Assembly: GCA_005776735.1 (NCBI GenBank)
Contig: SXOM01000407.1
Location: 1 to 6,101, forward strand
DNA length: 6,101 nucleotides
From: Pseudomonadota bacterium
Lineage (GTDB): Bacteria; Myxococcota_A; UBA796; SXON01
Direction of reading: 5' to 3'
Positions 5,885-6,101 of this stretch are shown here, piece after piece (the stretch's first letter is position 1; the number at the start of each line of letters is the position of its first letter). The notes beneath the pieces were generated by a model that ran no database searches, was not told the origin of the DNA, and saw nothing but the letters and a program-made list of their open reading frames with translations. The position numbers were made by a program, and so were the translations under genes.

Positions 5885-6101
5885 CTAGGGGGAACCGTAG
5901 AGCAACCAGGCCTCGCCTGCATTGCCCATACGTCCCGTCACCACGAGGTCGGACGCCTCGTCGCCGTTGAGGTCGAGCGACGCGACGACGGCGGTGCCCT
6001 CCGAGTCGCAGCCGGCTCCCGCCAGGGCGAGGTCGGCGTCGGCGACACCGCGCGATCCGCGGGCCACGGGGTCGAAGAAGACGTAGGCCGTCCCGGCGGT
6101 A
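5885..6101 (-). CDS. FG-GAP / VCBS repeat protein, C-terminal fragment; 5' end outside window
   Basis: The minus-strand frame is open from the window edge to the TAG at 5885-5887, giving 71 residues of the C-terminus. It shows FG-GAP (integrin alpha-like) propeller repeat features: AYVFFDP at the start, then a calcium-binding loop LDLNGDEASDLVV with the D-x-N-x-D-x-x-x-D pattern, and a last strand AWLLYGSP ending the protein. Such proteins are usually exported and form beta-propellers on the cell surface or outside the cell. The N-terminus, signal peptide and number of repeats cannot be seen. The GTG at 6067 is not taken as the start, because FG-GAP-like residues continue upstream to the window edge. 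It is on the same strand as gcvT but 120 bases away, and a functional link is unlikely. Confidence 0.72.
   Translation of the reverse strand, partial: TAGTAYVFFDPVARGSRGVADADLALAGAGCDSEGTAVVASLDLNGDEASDLVVTGRMGNAGEAWLLYGSP

Overview
This is a chromosomal window with very high GC content and strong G/C preference at third codon positions. The gene content (a large hybrid sensor kinase with the GIAHDFNN H-box, an FG-GAP repeat protein, and a glycine cleavage T-H pair) and the codon bias suggest a free-living, metabolically versatile Gram-negative bacterium. A myxobacterial or other deltaproteobacterial-type lineage is my best guess, but this is inference and no marker gene in the window fixes the taxon.

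Layout, left to right. Positions 1-4156 hold a tightly packed plus-strand run: (i) the C-terminal end of a biotin carboxyl-carrier domain protein (1-300); (ii) two bases later, a complete 988-residue hybrid histidine kinase with a Cache-like extracytoplasmic sensor, HAMP, PAS, HisKA, HATPase and receiver domains (303-3269); (iii) a 296-residue SGNH/GDSL-family hydrolase with an N-terminal hydrophobic segment, whose GTG start overlaps the kinase stop codon in a GTGA junction (3266-4156). A 117-base convergent gap with stem-loops but no T-tract follows. On the minus strand, read from right to left, come the C-terminal end of an FG-GAP repeat protein (6101 to 5885), a 120-base gap, gcvT (5764-4676) and gcvH (4660-4274).

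How they work together. GcvT and GcvH are two of the four glycine cleavage proteins: GcvH carries the lipoyl-bound aminomethyl arm, and GcvT passes its one-carbon unit to tetrahydrofolate. gcvP is absent from both flanks, so the decarboxylase must be encoded elsewhere. On the plus strand the kinase and hydrolase are very probably translationally coupled, which makes an envelope-linked sensing and hydrolysis pair the least ordinary feature of the window; ligand and substrate cannot be read from the sequence. I see no mobile element, CRISPR array, tRNA or rRNA. Most of the window is recognisable housekeeping or signalling content, and I found no clear evidence for a radically new system.
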